DNA of 5,534 nt from Chloroflexota bacterium (lineage in GTDB: Bacteria; Chloroflexota; Dehalococcoidia; Bin125), in the NCBI GenBank assembly GCA_026705105.1, contig JAPPBK010000229.1, positions 1 through 5,534 of the forward strand, in the 5' to 3' direction. The notes beneath the pieces were generated by a model, which saw only the letters and a list, made by a program, of their open reading frames with translations, searched no databases and was not told where the DNA came from. Of this stretch, positions 1 to 5,534 are shown in pieces; positions within the stretch are counted from its first letter, which is position 1; each line of letters begins with the position of its first letter. Position numbers and translations under genes: made by a program.

Positions 1-6
1 ACATGC

Positions 7-1116
7 TCAACCCACGGTCGGCCCCGTCCCACACGACCAACTGAACACTACACTCCCTGCTCGTAACCAGTGTTCGCGTGTCTTGTCGCAAACCAATCGG
101 TCCATGTTCTCAGGCGTCATCTTGCTGAGTGTGTCAACACTTCGTTCGAGCAAGTTCTCCGGAAACTTGCGCAAGATCCAGCAAGCGCAATCATCGCCGT
201 CGCGACACCCTTCACTTGTTACGCAATTATCTCTCACATCTGGCAAGCTCCGAAGTCGCGACAGCGCATCTAGCCAGAACGAGCGGACCGGACCATCCGG
301 TCGGTCAAGTATCCACGCGACGTTCGTCCCCTCCTTGAAGTCACAGTAATCTCGAACCACACTTGCTGGCCGCCCGGTGTCGAGGTACTCCAGCTTCGTT
401 ACCAGGCCCATAGTCGGTTGCTTGCCTGCAACCACGACTTCTAGTAGGCGGGTGGGAAGGGTGTTTTCTGCCTCACGACACCTCGACACGACTGCATGCG
501 CCCAAGCTTCGTGTTGCCGCAGCTCTCTTAAGACAAGCCTCGCCGTATCACCGATCGAGTCACCCGGAGCCTCAACGTCACCGTCAACCAGGCAAATGCA
601 CAGCTCCCCTCGCTCCCGGTAGCCCCGAAACTCCACCGCCGTCGCGCTGCCTCCCCCTCCAATCAGTCGACATCGCATCCTCACTGTACCCATCTGACGC
701 ACCTGCCCATACCATCGTCCCATCTGCTCCGCCAGCGCGGCATCACGTCGGTTCTCGCCCAGAACAACCGCCCGTACACACCGTTCGGCTTCCACAAAAT
801 GCCTCAGCGGCACCGAAATCACCGAGACGCCGTCAACCTGCCTCGTAACACAGCCACCCCCTCGTCCAATTCTAATTCGATGTGTCACCGCGTGACGTAA
901 ATCCTTCTTCATTGTCTGTTGTTCGCCGGCCTTAGTCAACATCTCACGCGCTCTCGTCGACAACCCCGCCACGTCTCCCAGTGACCGAAACAACTCACGG
1001 CTCCCCAGCAGCAAATGATAACCTCGCCGCCGTGCATAAAGAATCTGCTCAAGCGCACCTCGCTCTTCACTTGACAGTCCCTCCCCCAAGAGTTCATCCC
1101 CAAGTTCGAGCAACAT
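7..1116 (-). CDS. Putative TOPRIM-like effector (possible nuclease) paired with the upstream ATPase
   Basis: Seen: a complete 369-residue frame with ATG start and TGA stop, beginning 10 bases after the ATPase stop, so almost certainly cotranscribed. I do not recognise a named family. Visible motifs: a hydrophobic strand leading into GENRRD (117-125, acidic E121 and D125), a glycine-rich segment RLIGGGGSATA (150-160), a hydrophobic strand ending in D178-G-D180 followed by PG and GDTA (184-192), and REAEN (214-218). The order E, then DxD after a strand, then E-x-E-N, resembles TOPRIM/DUF4435 proteins such as AriB of PARIS and the nuclease half of OLD proteins; this is inference from pattern. 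C-terminal cysteines C298, C304, C310 and C312 could bind zinc. No signal peptide or membrane segment is evident, so it is probably cytoplasmic. Likely role: metal-dependent nucleic-acid cleavage triggered through the ATPase. The gene is very secure; the function is tentative, and a non-nuclease partner protein remains possible. Confidence 0.9.
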   Translation of the reverse strand: MLLELGDELLGEGLSSEERGALEQILYARRRGYHLLLGSRELFRSLGDVAGLSTRAREMLTKAGEQQTMKKDLRHAVTHRIRIGRGGGCVTRQVDGVSVISVPLRHFVEAERCVRAVVLGENRRDAALAEQMGRWYGQVRQMGTVRMRCRLIGGGGSATAVEFRGYRERGELCICLVDGDVEAPGDSIGDTARLVLRELRQHEAWAHAVVSRCREAENTLPTRLLEVVVAGKQPTMGLVTKLEYLDTGRPASVVRDYCDFKEGTNVAWILDRPDGPVRSFWLDALSRLRSLPDVRDNCVTSEGCRDGDDCACWILRKFPENLLERSVDTLSKMTPENMDRLVCDKTREHWLRAGSVVFSWSCGTGPTVG

Positions 1117-1127
1117 CGCGCCCCCCC
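1117..1127 (-). promoter_or_regulatory. G-run ribosome binding site in the ATPase/effector junction
   Basis: Read on the minus strand, the ATPase stop TAG runs directly into a seven-G tract, then CGCG and the effector ATG. The G tract sits at normal Shine-Dalgarno distance and is the only candidate site, although it is not a canonical AGGAGG. The tight spacing suggests that effector translation follows ATPase translation by coupling or reinitiation, which would keep the two proteins in fixed proportion. A homopolymer of this kind is also a plausible slippage site, so length variation here could alter the coupling. Confidence 0.5.
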
Positions 1128-2740
1128 TACTCCGTCTGGAAAAACCCGTACGGCCAGTTCTCCAGGAATCCGTCAGCGTCGAACGTGGCCTTTGTCACGT
1201 TGGATCTTCCGGCCGACCCACTCCGATCGAACAGCACTACAGCGGCGTCCTCTCGAGCCATCTGACCGTCCGCAATCTGCTCACCGATTCGGTTGACGAT
1301 TGTTTCACTATGTGTCTCTATCATAATCGTCAAATCCACACCGTGTCGGCGCGCGGACGCAATCGATCTGATCAAGACATCAGTCAACCGTCTCTGCAAA
1401 CCTGGATGAAGATGTAGTTCCGGCTGTTCGATTGCAAAAATTAATTGATCATTCTCTTGTCCGCGGCCGCGTCCTTCTTTACGTTGCATGGACCATAACT
1501 GGACGACAATCGGCAAGATCTGACTGAAACCAAATCCCACATCCGCCAAATTGTAATCCGGCACGCTCGACTCTTCTTGCCGTGGCCCATTTAGGTCCAG
1601 CTCACAGATCCGGACCGATAGATGACCGCCTCGAAGTCGTGTCACAATTCCCCACCGTAACTCCTCAGTCATCCACGCCTCGAAATCGCGACGTTCCGCA
1701 TCTGTTAGGCTGTACAGGAAGCTCGCCAGATTTCGCCCTTCAGCGTCTATCTCAGCAACCGCAAGATCCTGGGGTCGATAATACCGTTCCGCGGTCGCCC
1801 TCACAGGTTTGACGTAACGTACACCGGACACAAACGCCAACATTTGCATGTCCAGTTCGCGCACGATGGCATCTAGATGGTTTGCAACAACTAGATTGCG
1901 AATCTCCTTGAACTTCAAACTCGATAGGTGAAGGCGATCAACCGACTCAGGCCATGTTGTCCCGGGGACTCCAAGATTTCTTAGGCTCAAGAGGATCTCG
2001 TCATCAGTGCCGAATCTGATGCGCTCCGCAGCTGTGAACACCGTCTCATCGACAGTGTTTCCGTGGAACAGGGGACGAATGGCATGCACCAATTCGGGAA
2101 GTGCCAGCAAATGTCGGCGGAACCGGTAACGAAAGCTGCGACGCGAGGCGGTCGCCTTATCATGCTGGCGGTGGATCGAGGGGAGAAGAGTTCCTGGTAT
2201 CAGGACGAACTGATCGTAGGCGTCTTGGAAGGCCTGACGTCCGTTAATCACGATTCGCGAGAGGCGAAACCGATTGTCAATGTGAATGTCGACGACATGT
2301 TTGGCGGCCTCGATGGAAACGGATCGAAGGCGCGCTACGGCACTGTCCTTTCGATCAGGGCCAATGGCGAGTGTAATACTACAAAGCAGCGGAGTGGCAA
2401 GTTCTAATTGCAGGTGGTGCATGCGATAACCGCCACGTCGATCACGGATGCGCGTGAGAGGGCGTGCGGGGTCGAGAGTAAATTGAAAGGCGCAACGAAT
2501 TTCTCGATCATCACTATCGCTGGAAAGAGTTTCCTCAAACCCGCCGAAATCCACATAATCGCCGTACCATTGTATCGGACCAGCGGTGAGAGCTTGAACG
2601 CTTTGACGGATAAGTGGAAGGAAGCGGAGGAAGCTGCTCTTGCCGGAACTGTTCTTCCCTACGAGAACCGTGAGAGGCCGGAGATCTACGAATCCGGTAT
2701 CGGAGAGGGAACGGAAGTGCTGTAAACGGATGGCTTTCAT
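1127..2740 (-). CDS. AAA/ABC-type ATPase with DUF3696-like C-terminus (OLD/SMC-like P-loop)
   Basis: Seen: a 537-residue frame, ATG to TAG. It begins KAIRLQHFRSL, the usual first strand of AAA_15/AAA_21-type ATPases. Walker A is VGKNSSGKSS (27-36, catalytic K34). A signature-like motif DVGFGFSQILPIV spans about 400-412. Walker B with following D-loop is FAIEQPELHLHP (435-446, catalytic E438 and E441 region). The switch histidine lies in IETHSE (474-479). The end, FLENWPYGFF (525-534), matches the DUF3696 C-terminal pattern. Residues about 60-390 form the family's long insertion between the two ATPase halves. No TOPRIM domain follows the P-loop halves, unlike full OLD or GajA proteins, so a nuclease would have to come from the adjacent downstream gene. 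Likely role: cytoplasmic dimeric or oligomeric sensor ATPase gating an effector, as AriA does in PARIS (known family behaviour; inferred here). No strong Shine-Dalgarno precedes the ATG. GC content is lower than in the right-hand genes and the strand skew changes inside the gene near 2045. Confidence 0.95.
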   Translation of the reverse strand: MKAIRLQHFRSLSDTGFVDLRPLTVLVGKNSSGKSSFLRFLPLIRQSVQALTAGPIQWYGDYVDFGGFEETLSSDSDDREIRCAFQFTLDPARPLTRIRDRRGGYRMHHLQLELATPLLCSITLAIGPDRKDSAVARLRSVSIEAAKHVVDIHIDNRFRLSRIVINGRQAFQDAYDQFVLIPGTLLPSIHRQHDKATASRRSFRYRFRRHLLALPELVHAIRPLFHGNTVDETVFTAAERIRFGTDDEILLSLRNLGVPGTTWPESVDRLHLSSLKFKEIRNLVVANHLDAIVRELDMQMLAFVSGVRYVKPVRATAERYYRPQDLAVAEIDAEGRNLASFLYSLTDAERRDFEAWMTEELRWGIVTRLRGGHLSVRICELDLNGPRQEESSVPDYNLADVGFGFSQILPIVVQLWSMQRKEGRGRGQENDQLIFAIEQPELHLHPGLQRRLTDVLIRSIASARRHGVDLTIMIETHSETIVNRIGEQIADGQMAREDAAVVLFDRSGSAGRSNVTKATFDADGFLENWPYGFFQTE

Positions 2741-3533
2741 CGGACACCGTCGGCTGAGATGAGGGGAGTGGTAACGGGATGCACGCGGCGTGGATCTATG
2801 TTAGGAACAGGGTATAGACGTCGAAGGAGCGGTGGGCGGGTGGGAACGCGGAGCTGCCGTTTGGGCACTTTCTAAAGGCCGTTCGTTCAGATCGAGTTGT
2901 TGAGCAGTTCAGGGCGGCTTCGGGAACGAAGGACCGCACCAGGGACGGGCAACGTACACGGCGTCGATGGATGCCACAACAGGGAGGGGATGGTGGGGCA
3001 TGACGGACACGGAGGGAGGGGGTTCAACTGCCGTTGACCAATCGATGACGATGGGGCCCGAGGCGAGCGAGTCGCTTCTCGGAAGGGCGAGATACGATTG
3101 GTGAGGTTTCGTGTGGTGGTGGTCGGATCGAGACTGGCGGGATTCAGAACCGGTTGATGGGTGCGCGGCATGTAGGAGTGCGGCAATTGTCTGGCAGGAG
3201 CTTCGGCGAGGTCAGGGCTTCATGCTGCCGCCTTCGCGGGCTTGGCGGGATGCCGTTCTCGAGAAACTGGGGGGCGGGTCGGGTAAACTCGATGCTGCGG
3301 CCGCGTGTCTGGGGCCCCCTTGGCCGACCGATTCATACTAGGTCATCCTCCCCTTGGGTCGGGGCGGTCGGCCAGCAGTGTCCGATAGAAGGGTTCGCTG
3401 TAACGGGTGGCGGTGGGCAGCCGGACCCACGCGGATGAAGCAGTCAAGGCACGGTTTGGATGTAGATCTTGCCCACACCGTTAATCGCGCCACGACAGTA
3501 GTGACGGAGTCCTGCCTATCGCCGGTTCTTGGA
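2741..3533. other. 793-base intergenic region, G-rich on the plus strand, no supported gene
   Basis: I see no convincing gene. Frames on both strands are short, and their translations are rich in Pro, Ser, Arg and Gly with no recognisable motif; the longest, about 2887-3186 on minus and 3111-3341 on plus, have no family resemblance. No tRNA, rRNA or CRISPR pattern is visible. The plus strand is strongly G-biased: hand counts give 26 G to 8 C in 2761-2820 and 27 G to 10 C in 3121-3180. Closely spaced G-runs occur near 2831-2844, 2982-2998, 3011-3022, 3269-3283, 3356-3371 and 3405-3417. The ATPase promoter should lie towards the left end, but no clear -35/-10 pair stands out. An inverted repeat at 3321-3374 is listed separately. 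The stretch may hold decayed sequence, a structured RNA or regulatory DNA. Confidence 0.6.
3321..3374. repeat. Perfect 10-bp inverted repeat with 34-base spacer
   Basis: TGGCCGACCG (3321-3330) is matched exactly by its reverse complement CGGTCGGCCA (3365-3374). Inside, CCCC (3350-3353) can pair with GGGG (3361-3364), giving an inner stem immediately next to the outer right arm. It lies between the PIN gene end and the ATPase start. No T-run follows on either strand, so it is not a standard intrinsic terminator. It could be a structured RNA, a protein-binding site, or the remnant of a mobile-element end. Confidence 0.6.
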
Positions 3534-4163
3534 TCAACGTGCTCGATCTGTTTCGGTGTCGCGGAACGACCGAGGCAGACTTGGGCACTCAGCTGCGCGA
3601 TCGACGCCAATGCGGTCAATGACTTCTTGGAGTCGCTGGCGGGGGACCTGCATGCGCCCATCGCGCAACGCCAGGAAGATCGCCTCGCTCTGTCCAGGCT
3701 CCCCGAGTCGCTCCGCCACCAAGGGGTCGAGTAGCATTTCGACGGTCGACACAAGCGGCAGGCTGGGGAAGCGGGCAGCACATATCCTCCTTGCCTTGTT
3801 TTCGTCGATCAGTGCGATGCCATCGTGTCCTACCGCGTAGGCGATCGTTGAGGCTTCGCCGTCGTCCAGAGTCCCCTCGAATCCGCCTTCGATGAGGGAA
3901 CGGTAGACGAGGTCATCGCTAGGTGTGAGTTCCGACAATTCGACTAATCCCTGACCGATCAACGCTTCGAGTCTCTCTCCACAACGGTGTCCATGGGACT
4001 CCCCCATGGACAGCTCTCGGAGAACGTTGGGGGTCACGAGGAACGGGTTATGGCAAGCACCGATAATCGCGGCCGCGCTCGCAGTCGCGTTGAGGTTGAT
4101 GATCACGCTGGCGTCGGCCACGATGGGGATGGCTGGGTTAGCGGGGAAGCTCGACGAGCTCAT
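3534..4163 (-). CDS. PIN-domain ribonuclease, probable toxin of an XRE/ImmA-linked pair
   Basis: Seen: about 209 residues from ATG 4163, TGA at 3534. This start has GAGG three bases upstream (4167-4170) and gives a 26-base overlap with the XRE/ImmA gene; a longer TTG start at 4196 is less likely. PIN-domain acidic residues are in order: D17 in VADASVIINL, E50 in NVLREL, D101/E103 in LDDGEASTIAYA, and D120 in ALIDENKARR. LVSTVEMLL follows as the usual last strand and helix. Known of the family: PIN proteins such as VapC are Mg-dependent RNases that cut tRNA, rRNA or mRNA, often as toxins. Residues about 150-209 extend beyond a minimal VapC of about 130 residues and may be an added partner-binding or RNA-binding region; this resembles the longer DUF3368-type PIN proteins. 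Overlap with the preceding gene implies coupled translation. A strong hairpin lies inside the gene at 3988-4012. The family call is secure; the toxin role is inferred from context. Confidence 0.9.
   Translation of the reverse strand: MSSSSFPANPAIPIVADASVIINLNATASAAAIIGACHNPFLVTPNVLRELSMGESHGHRCGERLEALIGQGLVELSELTPSDDLVYRSLIEGGFEGTLDDGEASTIAYAVGHDGIALIDENKARRICAARFPSLPLVSTVEMLLDPLVAERLGEPGQSEAIFLALRDGRMQVPRQRLQEVIDRIGVDRAAECPSLPRSFRDTETDRAR
3988..4012. repeat. Intragenic hairpin: perfect 10-bp inverted repeat, 5-base loop
   Basis: TGTCCATGGG (3988-3997) and CCCATGGACA (4003-4012) are exact reverse complements separated by ACTCC. The element lies in the PIN coding sequence and covers codons about 51-59, just after the motif with E50. 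It should fold into a stable stem-loop in the mRNA or in single-stranded DNA. There is no downstream U-run, so it is not an intrinsic terminator. Confidence 0.75.
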
Positions 4164-5322
4164 TAGCCTCGTGTTGTTCGGTTTCGACACCGTCAAGAAG
4201 CTGCCTCACCTCGAGACGATGAAGCCTGAGCAATCGTGCGAGTTGTCCCTCGCTGTAGAGGGTCTTCTTCCACGCTTCGCGCACCAGAAGCGCCAAACGT
4301 GGCGGCACGCAATCCAGGTGCGGGGTCCCGTCCTCTTGCTCGTTGGGCGACGCGCCCAGCACTTCCTCCGCTTGTCTGTTCGTAATGCCCCCGTGGGCTT
4401 GAAACCAATCCCAGGTTCCATCGCGAGCGAGCCGTAGTTCTTCGAGCCGGCGGACCATGGCTTCGCGCGAGACCCCAAAGCAGTGAGCCAGAAGAACCAC
4501 ATGACGACGCGTGAGGTGTGAATGACCGGCCGTAAGTTCGGCGAAACGCTGCTTGACGGCGCGGGCAGGAGTCAAGAAGGAACGCGCGAAGTGGTCCGCG
4601 TATCGCTCTTCCCGCGAACTCGGGCTGCTGTCCGCCCTCAGGACACCCGGCTCTCGACGGGTCGAGGTAAAGTGTCCCAACTCATGTGCGAAGGTGTACG
4701 CGCGCCGACCGACGGGATGGCTGGCATTCAAAAGCATACATGCGCCCACCGCGTCATCGTAAGCGAACATTCCCGAGATGCGGCTGTCGAGGGGCCGCAG
4801 ATACACGCGGATCCCCAGGTCCAGATCCACCATGGAAACGATGTCCTTGATCGGACCTGCTCCAAGTCCAAGCCAGCTACGCAAATCTTGCGCATCCTGC
4901 TCCGCCTGGGCGCGGACGTCGCCGGGAAGGATGCGTTTCTCGCGAGGATAGTTCCGATGCCGCTCGACACCCAGCGCGTTCTCCAGCTCCACCTCGGCGC
5001 TCACCAAGTCGGTAAGCAGTCGCGCGGCTCCGTCGGTCGCCCCGTCTGAGCTTCGCCGCAGTCGTCGAAACTGGGGTACGAGATCGAGATGAACCGCATC
5101 CCGTCGCAGAATCGCGTTTGCGGACGTCCCGTACAGGAACGCGAGCTCTTGCAATTCTCGGGTCTTGACTGGTCGCCGCCCCTGTTCAATCGCGACGAGC
5201 GTCGTGCGCGCAATCTGGATTGCCTCAGCCGCCTCGGCTTGAGTGAATCGCGCGACCTGTCGCGCGATCTGGAGGCGTTCACCGATGGCGCGGTCGGGCA
5301 ACGTGTCGGTGATGAAGGTCAT
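4138..5322 (-). CDS. XRE-family HTH protein with ImmA/IrrE-type zinc metallopeptidase domain
   Basis: Seen: 394 residues, ATG at 5322, TAA at 4138. An XRE/Cro helix-turn-helix occupies about residues 14-69 (FTQAEAAEAI for helix 2, then IARTTLVAIEQGRR for the recognition region). A linker follows, then an ImmA/IrrE peptidase at about 155-300 with FAHELGHF (211-218; zinc ligands H213 and H217, catalytic E214) and EERYADHFARSFLTP (238-252), where E239 is the expected third ligand. A helical C-terminal part (about 305-385) is additional. Known of the family: such proteins act as repressors or antitoxins, and the peptidase cleaves a repressor on stress signals, as ImmA does in ICEBs1 and IrrE/PprI does in Deinococcus. 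Here HTH and peptidase are fused and the next gene is a PIN RNase, so it probably represses its own operon and controls the toxin. All catalytic residues are present. The start overlaps the preceding frame by ATGA and has GGGGTGA upstream. Confidence 0.95.
   Translation of the reverse strand: MTFITDTLPDRAIGERLQIARQVARFTQAEAAEAIQIARTTLVAIEQGRRPVKTRELQELAFLYGTSANAILRRDAVHLDLVPQFRRLRRSSDGATDGAARLLTDLVSAEVELENALGVERHRNYPREKRILPGDVRAQAEQDAQDLRSWLGLGAGPIKDIVSMVDLDLGIRVYLRPLDSRISGMFAYDDAVGACMLLNASHPVGRRAYTFAHELGHFTSTRREPGVLRADSSPSSREERYADHFARSFLTPARAVKQRFAELTAGHSHLTRRHVVLLAHCFGVSREAMVRRLEELRLARDGTWDWFQAHGGITNRQAEEVLGASPNEQEDGTPHLDCVPPRLALLVREAWKKTLYSEGQLARLLRLHRLEVRQLLDGVETEQHEANELVELPR
5247..5268. 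repeat. 9-bp inverted repeat of TCGCGCGA units in the XRE gene 5' end
   Basis: ATCGCGCGA (5247-5255) and TCGCGCGAT (5260-5268) are exact reverse complements with a CCTG spacer; each arm contains the palindrome TCGCGCGA. The element lies 54-76 bases inside the XRE/ImmA gene and encodes IAR-QVAR. XRE repressors bind short inverted repeats, so an internal operator is possible, but repeated Ala-Arg codons alone could also produce the pattern. Confidence 0.5.
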
Positions 5323-5480
5323 CGGTCACCCCGAATCCAGTTCCTGACGAACGAACCTGCCCCCAACGAATTCAGATACGCCTTCCACTCATCTGCATGG
5401 CGCTCCAAGAGGCGAATCAGGTGCTCCTCCGAATCCGAGTGCCGGAGAACGCGTCGGAGGGAAGCCGCGCGCCGTTTCAC
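5319..5480 (-). CDS. Small unrecognised protein upstream of and overlapping the XRE/ImmA gene
   Basis: Seen by translating the minus strand: a 53-residue frame from GTG 5480 to TGA 5319. The stop overlaps the XRE/ImmA start as ATGA, the classic sign of translational coupling. The product is basic and helical in character (KRRAASLRRVLRHSDSEEHL, then LIRLLERHADEWKAYL, ending FVRNWIRGDR) and looks like real protein rather than noise. I recognise no family. Upstream of the GTG the frame is closed by TAG (5499-5501) and the Shine-Dalgarno is weak. A second minus-strand frame is open from the window edge to 5389 and reads VLQVAGVEIGDSYRDRE before the overlap, so the small ORF may instead be the tail of a longer gene broken by a frameshift near 5480. 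It could be a third component of the PIN/XRE module or the end of an unrelated upstream gene. Confidence 0.5.
   Translation of the reverse strand: MKRRAASLRRVLRHSDSEEHLIRLLERHADEWKAYLNSLGAGSFVRNWIRGDR
5326..5332 (-). promoter_or_regulatory. Ribosome binding site for the XRE/ImmA gene
   Basis: GGGGTGA on the minus strand lies three bases before the ATG at 5322. It partly matches the anti-Shine-Dalgarno complement (GGAGGTGA) and supports this start. It sits inside the last codons of the small upstream frame, consistent with coupled translation. Confidence 0.6.
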
Positions 5481-5534
5481 GATCCCGATACGAGTCGCCT
5501 ATCTCGACGCCTGCCACCTGCAGCACGCGCAGTG

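Noticed and set aside
2063..2725. Two consecutive plus-strand open frames (114 and 105 codons) opposite the ATPase 5' half, in one frame split by a single stop
   Set aside because: They are in exact codon-on-codon register with the ATPase, where stops arise only opposite TTA, CTA or TCA codons, so long openness is expected. The ATPase motifs prove the minus strand is coding.
1127..2740. Calling the ATPase a full OLD nuclease or GajA
   Set aside because: Residues after the switch histidine (477) are too few for a TOPRIM domain and end in a DUF3696-like tail; no UvrD-like helicase (GajB) or HNH protein (PtuB) is present in the window.
3111..3341. Plus-strand 76-codon frame starting with GTG, Trp-rich at its start
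   Set aside because: No Shine-Dalgarno, no recognisable motif, and it lies in G-biased DNA where such frames arise easily. Kept only as part of the intergenic description.
2741..3533. tRNA, CRISPR array or insertion-sequence transposase in the gap
   Set aside because: No T-arm GGTTCGA-type sequence, no regularly spaced repeats, and no frame resembling a transposase could be found by eye.
3338..3781. 147-codon minus-strand frame running from the PIN gene into the intergenic region
   Set aside because: Half of it lies in another frame of the PIN gene, and the product is rich in Arg, Ser and Pro without motifs.
4163..4196. Longer PIN start at TTG 4196
   Set aside because: It would lengthen the overlap with the XRE gene to 59 bases and adds a non-PIN leader; ATG 4163 has a nearby GAGG and places the PIN first strand at the usual distance from the N-terminus.
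4522..5049. 175-codon plus-strand frame opposite the XRE/ImmA gene
   Set aside because: Codon-register shadow of a gene with clear HTH and HELGH motifs; the translation shows no family features.

Overview
The window is a stretch of bacterial accessory DNA. Every well-supported gene lies on the minus strand, so transcription runs right to left. Bacterial origin is supported by the protein families (XRE/ImmA-type regulator, PIN nuclease, DUF3696-type ATPase), by stop/start overlaps, and by the absence of introns. Base composition is moderately GC-rich and uneven: hand counts of sample lines give about 47-63% G+C in the ATPase gene and about 63% in one line of the XRE/ImmA gene. Nothing in the window allows a confident taxon call. 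Gene content looks like a defence or stress island rather than core genome.

Right-hand module (about 3534-5480): a short, possibly 5'-disrupted reading frame (5319-5480) overlaps by ATGA the start of a 394-residue protein with an N-terminal XRE helix-turn-helix and an ImmA/IrrE-type zinc peptidase (HELGH). That gene in turn overlaps a PIN-domain ribonuclease gene of about 209 residues. The arrangement fits a toxin-antitoxin or stress-response pair, with the PIN protein as toxic nuclease and the XRE-peptidase as repressor and/or antitoxin.

Middle (2741-3533): 793 bases with no convincing gene. It is strongly G-rich on the plus strand, carries several clustered G-runs, and contains a perfect 10-bp inverted repeat.

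Left-hand module (7-2740): a two-gene operon. The first gene encodes a 537-residue ABC/OLD-like ATPase with Walker A, a signature-like motif, Walker B, a switch histidine and a C-terminal DUF3696-like end. Ten bases later comes a 369-residue protein of unnamed family. It has TOPRIM-like acidic motifs (E121/D125, D178-G-D180, E215-x-E-N218), a glycine-rich GGGG segment and a four-cysteine cluster. This looks like an ATPase sensor paired with a separate TOPRIM-like nuclease, the logic of PARIS (AriA/AriB) or of a split OLD/Gabija nuclease. The partner protein is divergent, and this pair is the best candidate in the window for a poorly described anti-phage system.

The two modules are codirectional and adjacent, as is common in defence islands, but the sequence does not show that they work together.
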